The translations under genes were made by a program, and so were the position numbers. A stretch of 9,227 bases of DNA from the NCBI GenBank assembly GCA_040902925.1, contig JBBDWJ010000022.1:1-9227 (forward strand), given 5' to 3'. The DNA is from JBBDWJ01 sp040902925 (GTDB taxonomy: Bacteria > Acidobacteriota > Terriglobia > Bryobacterales > UBA6623). Below are positions 1-6,502 of this stretch, in pieces; within the stretch, counting starts at the first letter, position 1; every line of letters starts with the position of its first letter. The notes under the pieces were generated by a model. It made no database searches. It saw nothing but the letters and a program-made list of their open reading frames with translations, and was not told the DNA's origin.

Positions 1-2232
1 GCCGCCGGCTGGGGGGGGGGCTATCACGACCCTGCTGCGTTCATAGAGCGGGCGCAGGTCGCCGACGTGACCAAGCAGCGTGACCTCGGCGGGCAGCTCG
101 GGAAGACCGCGGTGAAAGCGGCGCCGCCAATGCAGGCGATACTCCGCGCCCGCCACCACGGTCAGGGTCGCCTGCGGACGCGCCTTGCGGACGCGCGGCC
201 AGATCTCCCGCGTCAGCATCTGAAACGCGTGCATGTTTACCAACTGCTCAAACTCGGCGATCCACAACACCTGTTCATCGCCGGCGCCGGGCGCGTTGTC
301 GCGGAAATGGTTGTTGCGGAAATGATCGTGGTCCACGCCGTTTTCAACAACTCGCACCCATGCGCGCGGAATCTGCTGTTGCAGAATCTCGCGGTCGCGC
401 GCCGCCGCGGTGACGACGCAATCGAACTTTCGCAGGTGGCGGAATTCATGACGCCGCCAGCGCGCCGCGTCGGCTCGTGAAGGCCTTGGCTCGCCAAGCA
501 GCGGGCTGGCGCGCGCCTGCCCGTAAAGCGAAAAGCGCAGCTCCGGCGCGGCCATGACCTTGACGACAGGCGTCTGGCCCAGCCACGACCCTGCCGCCGC
601 AAGCCGCGTGCCTTCGACCTCCAGCAGCGGAATCCGCCAATCCTTGATCAGGACTTCCAAGTGGCGTCGCATGGCGAGCGCCGCGTGGGGCGCCGCGACG
701 GCTTGAGGCTCCGCCGATACGGGGATCGAATCCGGGTCCGGCTGCACAACGACCAATTGGGAGACATATTCCAGCAGCGGCTCGAGCAGCGATTCGCTGC
801 TGCCGCGGGCAAAGCAGAACAGAAACAGATCACAGTGCTCGGCGAGCCTTCGCAACAGATGGTGGACTCGTCTCATGCCGCCGGCCCTTGCGGCAGCGTG
901 CGGTAACTCGGGCGCGAGGATCGCCAGCCGCAAAGATCGCCCGGTGTCGCGGCCCTTCAAGATAACCGTGCCCGGCTCCACCAGCGGAGTGAGCTTCCCG
1001 CTGCGCCTGCCGCGCGCCACCGGCAAGCGCAGGCGCCGCACCGCGTCACGGTAATCGCGGCGGAACTCCGCCGTACGCGCAAAGCGGTGCAGCAGCCGCG
1101 CCGCGGCCGGCACGTCGTCGCACACCGCCAGCAGCGACGCCAACGGCGGCCCCTCGATGGGTTGAGCCGCGAAGGCGGGTGGCGCAAGGGCGCGCGCATC
1201 GATGTCGCCGGCGTAAATGGTCTTGTACACGCTCATCAGGGCCCGCAAGCTCAGCGCCTCCCAGCCTTGCCCCGCAAGCTGTTGCTCGAACGCCGCCAGA
1301 CCGCCCAACTCGAGAAACACATCCCGCCGAACAGCGACGAGGCTCGATCTCGCGCCGAGACAAAACGTGCCGCTCTCACGAGGCCGGTGCGGCGCCCAGC
1401 CTTCGCCCAAGACGTGTTTGAAATCTCCACGCGCGCATACCAGCCACACCCCGGGCTGTCGTAACCGCTTGTGCAGCTCGGCGATCGTATCGGAGCTGGG
1501 GAATACAGACTCGCGCGTGACCACCAACTCCAGCGACTTGCATTGAAGGACATGGCGGTCGAGTTCCGCGGCTCCCGCTCCGGGCACGCACAACACCGAA
1601 CAACCGTCGCTCGTGGCCGGCTCGGCGTTGGGGCCATCGACGCTGCTATGTACTTTGAGGCCGCCGCGCGTGCTGCGGCTTCGCAAGCGCCATTCCAAAA
1701 GCAACAGTGCCACGCCGGGCCACCGCAGCCACTCGCCCACAAACGCCAGTCGCGCTGGCCGCCGGATATCCGCCTCAGGCATGCCCCGCAGAAAGCGGCT
1801 TGCCGCAATCGGGCGCCGCCAATCGATGCGGTAGCGCTCGCCATCGTCGTTGTACGCGAGCCGCTCCCGGGCGGCGCCCCATAACGCCAACGCATGCGGC
1901 AGGGGCATACCGGATGTAGGTTGCGTAACAGTCAGAGCCGCTCTTCTGCGTAACAGATCGAGCCGCCAGCGAATCACACTGCGCCAGGGCCGACTGGAAT
2001 CCAGAACGATGAATTCCCGCACCTCTCGGAAACGCTGCTCGTCGAGCTTCCGCCAGCTCACGATCAGGCGGGTCATACCCGGCCGGGAGCGCCCGATTTC
2101 ATCCGCTATCGCAACCGATTGGGGGTCGTCTCCGCCGACGAACACGACGGCCAGCGGCGGCCCCGACTTCGATACAGCCCACTCCCAAAACCGCCTGAGC
2201 AGCATTCGCATACAAAGCAGGAATCCTGTCAC
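1..2232 (-). CDS. Two-domain (GT2-like + GT4) glycosyltransferase, C-terminus beyond window
   Basis: One uninterrupted minus-strand frame runs from the in-frame stop at 2254-2256 to base 1, so at least 744 codons are present and the 3' end is outside the window. The chosen start is GTG at 2230-2232, because GGAG at 2238-2241 lies 5 nt upstream; ATG at 2209-2211 is the alternative but has poor spacing. Residues about 25-420 begin PPLAVVFVGGDD and include AVRRDVFLELGGL followed by GWEAL (about 300-325), resembling the acceptor-side region of degenerate GT2 transferases. A second Rossmann domain starts near residue 434 (LRLAILAPELP, then AGAGGMRRVHHLL). It carries the GT4 signature VENGVDHDHF (NGVD at 631-634) and then QVLWIAEFEQLVNMHAF, LTREIWP and GHVGDLRPLYERSRVVIAP. 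It probably transfers sugars to a surface polysaccharide or glycan at the cytoplasmic face; donor and acceptor are not readable. A 10-G run (11-20) lies in the frame near the edge. Confidence 0.85.
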   Translation of the reverse strand, partial: MTGFLLCMRMLLRRFWEWAVSKSGPPLAVVFVGGDDPQSVAIADEIGRSRPGMTRLIVSWRKLDEQRFREVREFIVLDSSRPWRSVIRWRLDLLRRRAALTVTQPTSGMPLPHALALWGAARERLAYNDDGERYRIDWRRPIAASRFLRGMPEADIRRPARLAFVGEWLRWPGVALLLLEWRLRSRSTRGGLKVHSSVDGPNAEPATSDGCSVLCVPGAGAAELDRHVLQCKSLELVVTRESVFPSSDTIAELHKRLRQPGVWLVCARGDFKHVLGEGWAPHRPRESGTFCLGARSSLVAVRRDVFLELGGLAAFEQQLAGQGWEALSLRALMSVYKTIYAGDIDARALAPPAFAAQPIEGPPLASLLAVCDDVPAAARLLHRFARTAEFRRDYRDAVRRLRLPVARGRRSGKLTPLVEPGTVILKGRDTGRSLRLAILAPELPHAAARAGGMRRVHHLLRRLAEHCDLFLFCFARGSSESLLEPLLEYVSQLVVVQPDPDSIPVSAEPQAVAAPHAALAMRRHLEVLIKDWRIPLLEVEGTRLAAAGSWLGQTPVVKVMAAPELRFSLYGQARASPLLGEPRPSRADAARWRRHEFRHLRKFDCVVTAAARDREILQQQIPRAWVRVVENGVDHDHFRNNHFRDNAPGAGDEQVLWIAEFEQLVNMHAFQMLTREIWPRVRKARPQATLTVVAGAEYRLHWRRRFHRGLPELPAEVTLLGHVGDLRPLYERSRVVIAPPPAGG

Positions 2233-2292
2233 GGTTGCTCCGCGAGGCGCAACTCAACGCTGTACCTCCTGCCAACTTGGGCGTCCCAACTT

Positions 2293-2318
2293 CAAACATA
2301 TTGGCGACACTATGTTTG
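2293..2318. repeat. 8-bp perfect inverted repeat, candidate operator or leader hairpin
   Basis: CAAACATA at 2293-2300 is exactly mirrored by TATGTTTG at 2311-2318, with a 10-nt spacer. The half-site centres are 18 bp apart, close to two helical turns, which suits a dimeric regulator. It lies 61 bp upstream of the glycosyltransferase GTG, so in RNA it could also form a stem in that gene's leader. No protein can be assigned to it. Confidence 0.4.
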
Positions 2319-2366
2319 GCACTACGGAGGCGCAAAACCTACAGTTCAGTACTTCCCATAACCTTC

Positions 2367-2387
2367 CCCGCCGCACGATCCGGCGGG
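2367..2387. other. GC-rich perfect hairpin in intergenic region
   Basis: CCCGCCG (2367-2373) and CGGCGGG (2381-2387) form a 7-bp stem with a 7-nt loop. No T-run follows on either strand, so a canonical intrinsic terminator is not supported. It could be a structured leader element or a chance GC palindrome. Confidence 0.3.
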
Positions 2388-2524
2388 CGCCCGTCATCCG
2401 CGGCGGCATACCTGGATTAAACTTGCTTTCAACGGTATACGGCGCCTGTCGGTTCCCGCCCGGGGGCTTTGGGTCCGAAAACTTTTTCCGCCCAGACGGT
2501 ATCCCAAAACCCTGCCGGGTGCGC

Positions 2525-2530
2525 TATAGT
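2525..2530 (+). promoter_or_regulatory. Candidate -10 box for SPOR gene
   Basis: TATAGT lies about 95 bp upstream of the SPOR start codon. The 11-mer TGCGCTATAGT (2520-2530) is identical to the sequence at the candidate -10 box of the minus-strand cargo operon (7229-7219). That supports a shared housekeeping promoter motif. No good -35 hexamer is visible at 16-18 bp spacing. Confidence 0.35.
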
Positions 2531-2625
2531 CGTATTTACTCCACGGGAGGTACTAGGAGCTACCCGCACATGGTCATCCCCCAACCAATCTGAAGGGCGG
2601 AAATCTCATACTTGGAGGCCTTTTC

Positions 2626-3324
2626 GTGGATAGAAGCGCGACGCACGATACAGAATACGTCGACATTGTTCTCGGCTACCGCCACATTCTTCTGTTCAGC
2701 CTAGTATTCGGAGTGCTGATCTTCAGTACCGGATACTTTGCGGGCTATCAGCGCGGCCAAAGCGTCGAAGCCGCAAGTGCCGCGACCCGGACGCCGCAAC
2801 AGGCGTCCCCGCCTGCGCCGCTTCCGGCCGTCAAAGTGCCTGCGATGCTCACCGAGCCGCCCCCAGCCGAGAGCGGAGACATGGTCAAAGAGATGGAGGA
2901 TTTGACCCAGGAGTCGTTGACGCCCGGAGCCGTGGCCGAGCCCTCCGAGACGGCTGCTCCTTCTACTTCCCAGCCGGACGCGGAAGCCGCTGCTCCGGCG
3001 GCAGAACCTCGCGAGGAAGAGAAACCCGCCGCCCCGGTGAAGGAACCGGAGAAGCCGAAAAAGCTGGCGCCACAGGCCAAGACTTCACCGCCCCACCAGT
3101 CTGGGGCGGTTTACCTGCAGGTGTCCTCGTTCAGCGCGCCCCAGGAGGCCGAAAAGCTCATCGACGATCTGGCGGCAGAAGGGTTCCGCGCCTTGATCGA
3201 CGGCCAGTTGATCGGCGGCAAGCACACCGTGCTGGTCGGGCCGTTCCCGGACTTCAAAACAGCCGCCGACCGGGCGAAAGATTTGCGACAGCAACGCCGG
3301 GAAGCGTTCCCGATCCGGCGCTAA
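2626..3324 (+). CDS. SPOR-domain single-pass membrane protein
   Basis: The 232-residue protein starts at GTG 2626, chosen because GGAGG at 2614-2618 is 7 nt upstream. A short cytoplasmic N-terminus precedes one membrane helix at about residues 20-40 (HILLFSLVFGVLIFSTGYFAG). A long Pro/Ala/Glu-rich linker (about 45-155) follows, and then a SPOR domain at about 160-230 (YLQVSSFSAPQEAEKLID, then HTVLVGPFPDFKTA). SPOR domains bind denuded septal peptidoglycan, so the protein is expected to sit in the inner membrane with the SPOR domain in the periplasm, perhaps at the division site. The order of TM helix, low-complexity linker and SPOR is typical of FtsN/DedD-like proteins, but the linker has no recognisable FtsN motif, so no gene name is given. 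It is transcribed away from the glycosyltransferase. Confidence 0.85.
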   Translation: MDRSATHDTEYVDIVLGYRHILLFSLVFGVLIFSTGYFAGYQRGQSVEAASAATRTPQQASPPAPLPAVKVPAMLTEPPPAESGDMVKEMEDLTQESLTPGAVAEPSETAAPSTSQPDAEAAAPAAEPREEEKPAAPVKEPEKPKKLAPQAKTSPPHQSGAVYLQVSSFSAPQEAEKLIDDLAAEGFRALIDGQLIGGKHTVLVGPFPDFKTAADRAKDLRQQRREAFPIRR

Positions 3325-3340
3325 CCCGCGGTCTCCCCGC

Positions 3341-3354
3341 CAAGCGAAAGCTTG
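3341..3354 (+). terminator. Small GNRA hairpin after SPOR gene, weak terminator candidate
   Basis: CAAGC-GAAA-GCTTG forms a 5-bp stem with a GAAA tetraloop, 17 nt after the SPOR stop codon. No U-tract follows, so intrinsic termination is doubtful. The rest of 3325-3494 holds no gene; a 12-bp palindrome TCGCGGCCGCGA lies at 3372-3383. Confidence 0.2.
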
Positions 3355-3494
3355 CCACTCCGCAGTGCATCTCGCGGCCGCGATATCGTGGCCGATTGTA
3401 GTTTTCTGCCTTCGCGCCGCGTGATTCCACAACGCGCGTCTCCCAGACAGCCGATTCATGGGTCCCAATTGGGCGGTTAACGTCCGGCTCATGG

Positions 3495-3502
3495 GCGCTT
3501 TT
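3495..3502. repeat. Left target-site duplication GCGCTTTT
   Basis: This is identical to 8170-8177 and directly abuts the left inverted repeat at 3503. An 8-bp duplication falls in the 8-9 bp range usual for IS1-family insertions. Removing 3503-8177 would regenerate one copy and a contiguous host sequence running into TGACAGCAGC. Confidence 0.75.
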
Positions 3503-3520
3503 GGGAGTGTCTCAGTTTGA
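3503..3520 (+). repeat. Left terminal inverted repeat (IRL)
   Basis: Compared with the reverse complement of 8152-8169, 14 of 18 positions match; AGTG and CTCAGTTT are identical. The outer tip begins directly after the GCGCTTTT duplication. The nearest gene, the four-helix membrane protein, ends 42 bp further in. Confidence 0.7.
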
Positions 3521-3562
3521 GGTACGGGATGTTAAAAGTTGGGTATGCCCGTTGGGTTGAGG

Positions 3563-4117
3563 CTATGCTGCCTTGCGGTGATTGGCAAGTTCGAACTCTT
3601 GATCGATCAGAAGGTGCATGCGCTTCAGGACCATCATCATCGTCAGTCCGAAGTTAATCGATAGGGTTACCAATAGGAATGTGAGAAGCCATCCGGTTTC
3701 GTTCGGTGTGCCCTGCTCGGCGTGCTTGAGCAACCAAAGGGCAACCACCGTGCAGACGACCATGGCAAGGGATACCAGGATCGCAAACGAGACATTGGCA
3801 TGAATCTCCCGCGTCAGCCGTTCCCTGATCGCTGCTTTGGGATCGATGGGCCGTGGAGTCTGGGCCGAGCTTTGCGTGTAGGAGAATACGAGCACTAGTA
3901 GATTGAGCAGTAGGCCAGCGAAGATAGAGAAGGCAGTCAGCAGGCCGTCAAGTACCTCCGCTTTGAACCCGATTTGAAACCATGCACATGCGATGCCACC
4001 CGCGATCGGCAGCCCCGCAAACACCGCAAGGTCCGACCTGCTCAGGCGCTTGGAAGGATAGTCAACTAAGGTTTGGGCGTGATCTTGGACGATCCGCCAT
4101 AGGTTGATCTTTCTCAT
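3563..4117 (-). CDS. Four-helix membrane protein, RexB-like partner (inferred)
   Basis: The 184-residue protein has four hydrophobic segments at about residues 30-48, 58-80, 108-130 and 142-163, with a basic cytoplasmic N-terminus and a charged loop (about 82-106). Its ATG (4115-4117) overlaps the TGA of the upstream gene as ATGA, and GGAGG (4122-4126) lies 4 nt upstream, so translation is probably coupled. There is no signal peptide or catalytic motif. A small four-TM protein tightly coupled to a soluble partner of about 300 residues is the arrangement of lambda RexA/RexB, in which RexB is an inner-membrane channel that depolarises infected cells. That parallel rests on architecture, not on recognised sequence similarity. 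It could instead be a holin-like toxin or another membrane effector. It is the last cargo gene before the left end of the element. Confidence 0.75.
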   Translation of the reverse strand: MRKINLWRIVQDHAQTLVDYPSKRLSRSDLAVFAGLPIAGGIACAWFQIGFKAEVLDGLLTAFSIFAGLLLNLLVLVFSYTQSSAQTPRPIDPKAAIRERLTREIHANVSFAILVSLAMVVCTVVALWLLKHAEQGTPNETGWLLTFLLVTLSINFGLTMMMVLKRMHLLIDQEFELANHRKAA

Positions 4118-5049
4118 GATGCCTCCGGCGGGGCATAGACGCCATCCTTGATATCTTGCAGCAATTCCCTTGCCGCCTCGTCGATGCTCTCAAAGGTCGG
4201 ATTCCCCGTTGCATCGCGCTCAACATCCGCAGAGATGTTGTAGAACCCCCTCATTTTCAACTTGTTCAAGTCGATGACACGAGTTTCTCCGTTCTTCGTA
4301 ACGTCAAGTTTTACAGTGTCGTAGGAAAAATCTTCCAACTCGACGAAACGGTTCAGGTTAACATCGCCGTTGACGTACTTGCCGATCCGGCTACCAAGAT
4401 TGAAGGTCCTTCCTCGACCCATTCTAGCAACCAACTCCAAGCGGCCCCGCTGCTCTTTGTGGCCACTGGGAAGCATATCGGCGAAGTCGCTCGGTAAGCC
4501 GAACTTTATGAAGCGTATAGCGGATACCTCGCCGCCATCAACGTACGCTTTCACCACGTCTTGGCGAACCAGATGCGAAAGCCGAAACGAGAAGGGCGGG
4601 AGCTTGCTGGCGACGTACTCGCTGATCGCGTTTCCCAGGGCCTTGCGAATGCCAACGTTACCAACTCGTTCCACAATCAGCATGCCCTCATCCGCCATGT
4701 GGGGGACTTCAAACAGGAAGTAGAACGGCAGCATCTCGGCTTCCCTGACGGTTTTTTTGTAGGTTATTTCCCAGGCGTCAACGTCGCGAAGTTTGCTGCC
4801 TCTACCGTATAATCCGCTCTCGATTATGCCCGCAATCGTTCGGCCAGTCACCTGTACTTTCGCGACGTTAAACACCTGCTGGGCGGCAGCGTCATGCGTA
4901 CTGGAACTCTTTTTCTTCATGCTCTCAAGGCAATCGCCAAGAACTCGCAGAAGATCCTGCGGCGGTGAGCCGAATGCGTCGAGCTTTTGGTTCTCGCCGG
5001 ATTCAGCCCGCAACCGAATCGTGTAGCTGGCCAGTGAGGTTTTGGACAT
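4114..5049 (-). CDS. Unknown cytosolic protein, RexA-like partner of the membrane protein (inferred)
   Basis: The 311-residue protein starts at ATG 5047-5049 (MSKTSLASYTIRL). A longer frame reaches a TTG at 5091 but would run through the divergent promoter and into the neighbour's coding sequence. No membrane segment is present. Visible blocks are a polar N-terminus (1-60), GLYGRGSKLRD (79-89), LPFYFLFEVP (107-116) followed by MLIVERVGNVGI (123-134), and RLELVARMGRGRTFNLG (203-219). The order of an FYFLF strand, a second strand with G..GI and then a helix faintly recalls the lambda RexA segment around its FPSFLF. With the overlapping four-TM gene this suggests a sensor/effector pair of the RexAB type; this is inference, with no confident family match. 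There is no Shine-Dalgarno before the ATG, and the predicted leader is only about 12 nt. Confidence 0.75.
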   Translation of the reverse strand: MSKTSLASYTIRLRAESGENQKLDAFGSPPQDLLRVLGDCLESMKKKSSSTHDAAAQQVFNVAKVQVTGRTIAGIIESGLYGRGSKLRDVDAWEITYKKTVREAEMLPFYFLFEVPHMADEGMLIVERVGNVGIRKALGNAISEYVASKLPPFSFRLSHLVRQDVVKAYVDGGEVSAIRFIKFGLPSDFADMLPSGHKEQRGRLELVARMGRGRTFNLGSRIGKYVNGDVNLNRFVELEDFSYDTVKLDVTKNGETRVIDLNKLKMRGFYNISADVERDATGNPTFESIDEAARELLQDIKDGVYAPPEAS

Positions 5050-5075
5050 TGTGAGGGGTGTGCGATAATCATAGC
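5050..5075. promoter_or_regulatory. 26-bp divergent promoter with overlapping -10 boxes
   Basis: Plus strand: an extended -10 TGC-GATAAT (5061-5069) with TGGACA or TTGGAC near 5042-5048 as a partial -35. It would start transcription at the ATG of the small gene (5076). Minus strand: TATGAT (5073-5068) would start transcription about 12 nt before the ATG at 5049. The two -10 hexamers share 5068-5069, so RNA polymerase can occupy only one at a time. Neither start codon has a Shine-Dalgarno at normal spacing. Confidence 0.5.
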
Positions 5076-5321
5076 ATGCCTCAGCGCTCAAGCAACGCCA
5101 AGCGCCCAGCCGACGCCAACCAACGCGCCAAGATGATCGTGGATATCGCGACCGGGGAAGTTGAGGACAAGCCCGAGGACCAGGGCAAGAACCCGGCTGC
5201 CGTGGCCCTAGGGCGGCTCGGAGGGCAAAAGGGCGGCAAGGCTAGAGCCGACAAGCTTTCAGCGGCGAGACGCAAGGCCATCGCTAAGAAAGCTGCTCAC
5301 GCAAGATGGTCGAAGCCTTAG
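5076..5321 (+). CDS. Small basic GRLGGQKGGKARA-type protein
   Basis: The 81-residue protein starts at ATG 5076; a GTG at 5058 would add six residues but lacks support. The N-terminal half is polar (DANQRAKMIVDIATGE, 14-29). The C-terminal half carries NPAAVALGRLGGQKGGKARA (39-58), then KLSAARRKAIAKKAAHARWS. This is a widespread small basic family often labelled histone H1-like or RNA-binding by automatic annotation; its real role is not established. Ten or more Lys/Arg residues in the last 35 suggest nucleic-acid binding. It is the only cargo gene besides the transposase on the plus strand. Its TAG overlaps the TAA of the convergent XRE/ImmA gene (TTAG, 5318-5321), and it starts 26 bp from the divergent RexA-like gene. 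The 6-nt gap between -10 and ATG suggests a leaderless mRNA. It may be an antidote or regulator for a neighbour. Confidence 0.8.
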   Translation: MPQRSSNAKRPADANQRAKMIVDIATGEVEDKPEDQGKNPAAVALGRLGGQKGGKARADKLSAARRKAIAKKAAHARWSKP

Positions 5322-6502
5322 CTTTGTCGCCCGCGTGCGATTGAAACAACCCTGCCGGAGCCACCCCTCGCTTTCAGCTTGGGCATTCCCATTTCGGCAT
5401 CCGAGCCAAAATAACCATTCGGCAGCCCAGTTAGCGATTCCAGGTCATGTGCCGGGAGCGCGAGATCAGCGAGGATCTGTTCCTTTGTCTTGATCCCTGA
5501 TTCAACGAGCATTACGATACTGCGACTGAGTAGGCGCGGGCGCTCAACAGGGAGTCGGTCGTCTAATGGCTCTTCCTTCCTCCATCCGCGTCGGTTCAGG
5601 TTTATCCACATGCGCCTAGCCATCTCGTCATCAAGGATGCCAAGCTCTTCTGAGCGCTTAATCATGCAAGCGATGGCAGCTTTCCACCTAGGCTTCAGTG
5701 TTAAAAAAGCGTTTAGAGTTGGAGACCAAAGTTCATTCGTGAACGAGCTCGCAGGCAGCAAGAACGAAGAAGCGTACCGGTGGCACTGGTTTTCGATCAG
5801 ACGATGAACAGTTTTGTTTCTGAAGACACGCGGATCTACGTTGCGATGCAGTATCAGGTGGCCTAATTCATGCAGAGAGTCGAATCGGGATCTGACCGCA
5901 GAGTTTTTGTCGGCACCCAGAAAAACGTACGGATGGGGATCATCAGCGGGCCATTGAGAGAAAGCATCAAGAGTTTCTGCGGAAAGGTCCCCACGCGAAA
6001 CTACAGCACCATTGTTTTCAAGCAAGAGAACACAATCTGCGATCGGGCCATCGCCGAGATTCCAGTATTCGCGAGTCTCTTGGGCAATTTGCTCAACAAG
6101 CCCCATCGTGATATGGAGCGGATCGTTAGGCACTTCAAACGTTGGCAGATTCACGCGAGGGAAATCAAGATATTCAGCAAGGTAAATCGCGATCTCCTTG
6201 AGCCAAAAAAATCTGGCCTCTGCGCGGGCACGGGCTGTCTTCGTTGCGCTACTCATCGAACGATAGGCTATCTTGCTCATGTCCAGAGGTCGCATGGGCC
6301 GTATAAAAAAAGAGTGGGGCAAGCTTAGCGCAGCGGCTAATTTTTCCAAGACCTCAGGGCTCGGGGATTGCTTCCCGCGCTCGTAGTTCGATATCGCAGC
6401 GCTCGTCACGCCAACAAGGTCCGCTAGCGCAACAGCCGTCAGGCCCCTCGCCTCTCTTGCCTGAACGAGGCGCTTCGCAATAAATCCAGGTGTTCCTGTC
6501 AT
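5318..6502 (-). CDS. XRE HTH + ImmA/IrrE-family zinc metallopeptidase protein
   Basis: In the 394-residue protein, residues about 9-62 form an XRE/Cro helix-turn-helix (LVQAREARGLTAVALADLVG, then AAISNYERGKQSPSPEVL). Residues about 150-260 form an ImmA/IrrE (COG2856-type) peptidase domain with the zinc motif HELGH (211-215) followed by LILH. IENQCHRYASSFLLP (236-250) corresponds to the usual ExxxxxFAxxLLxP helix and supplies E237 as a candidate third ligand. A C-terminal extension of about 130 residues has no recognised domain. Such proteins act as DNA-binding antitoxins, or as proteases that cleave a partner repressor in response to damage or phage. The ATG overlaps the upstream TGA (ATGA, 6499-6502), so translation is coupled to the unknown gene before it. 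The HTH makes it the likeliest autoregulator of the operon. Confidence 0.9.
   Translation of the reverse strand: MTGTPGFIAKRLVQAREARGLTAVALADLVGVTSAAISNYERGKQSPSPEVLEKLAAALSLPHSFFIRPMRPLDMSKIAYRSMSSATKTARARAEARFFWLKEIAIYLAEYLDFPRVNLPTFEVPNDPLHITMGLVEQIAQETREYWNLGDGPIADCVLLLENNGAVVSRGDLSAETLDAFSQWPADDPHPYVFLGADKNSAVRSRFDSLHELGHLILHRNVDPRVFRNKTVHRLIENQCHRYASSFLLPASSFTNELWSPTLNAFLTLKPRWKAAIACMIKRSEELGILDDEMARRMWINLNRRGWRKEEPLDDRLPVERPRLLSRSIVMLVESGIKTKEQILADLALPAHDLESLTGLPNGYFGSDAEMGMPKLKARGGSGRVVSIARGRQS

Larger units (their letters stand above)
2233..2625. other. Divergent intergenic region between glycosyltransferase and SPOR gene
   Basis: About 390 bp without a supported gene; the plus-strand open frame that crosses it also runs through the antisense of the glycosyltransferase and has no coding signature. 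It holds the 5' leaders of both neighbours, an 8-bp inverted repeat (2293-2318), a GC-rich hairpin (2367-2387) and a candidate -10 box (2525-2530). A 7-codon ATG frame at 2570-2593 (MVIPQPI) sits behind GGGAGG but is too short to call. AGGAGG occurs on the minus strand at 2265-2270 but leads only to an out-of-frame TTG. Confidence 0.6.

Noticed and set aside
67..480. Plus-strand open frame of 137 codons
   Set aside because: It is the antisense of the GT4 domain, whose minus-strand frame carries the family motifs.
1251..1895. Minus-strand open frame of 214 codons
   Set aside because: Out-of-frame shadow of the glycosyltransferase; composition rich in Ser/Arg/Cys with no domain.
1850..2593. 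Plus-strand open frame of 247 codons spanning the intergenic region
   Set aside because: Mostly antisense to the glycosyltransferase and then across promoter-like sequence; biased composition, no ribosome binding site at its start.
3372..3383. 12-bp palindrome TCGCGGCCGCGA
   Set aside because: GC-rich palindromes of this size are expected by chance here, and nothing nearby gives it a role.
3085..3492. Minus-strand open frame of 135 codons over the end of the SPOR gene
   Set aside because: Antisense to the SPOR domain; no domain signature and no Shine-Dalgarno recognised.
5050..5091. TTG-initiated extension of the RexA-like gene to 5091
   Set aside because: It would cross the divergent promoter and overlap the small gene; ATG at 5049 gives a natural N-terminus.
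5870..6328. Plus-strand open frame of 152 codons inside the XRE/ImmA gene
   Set aside because: Antisense to a gene with clear HTH and HELGH motifs.
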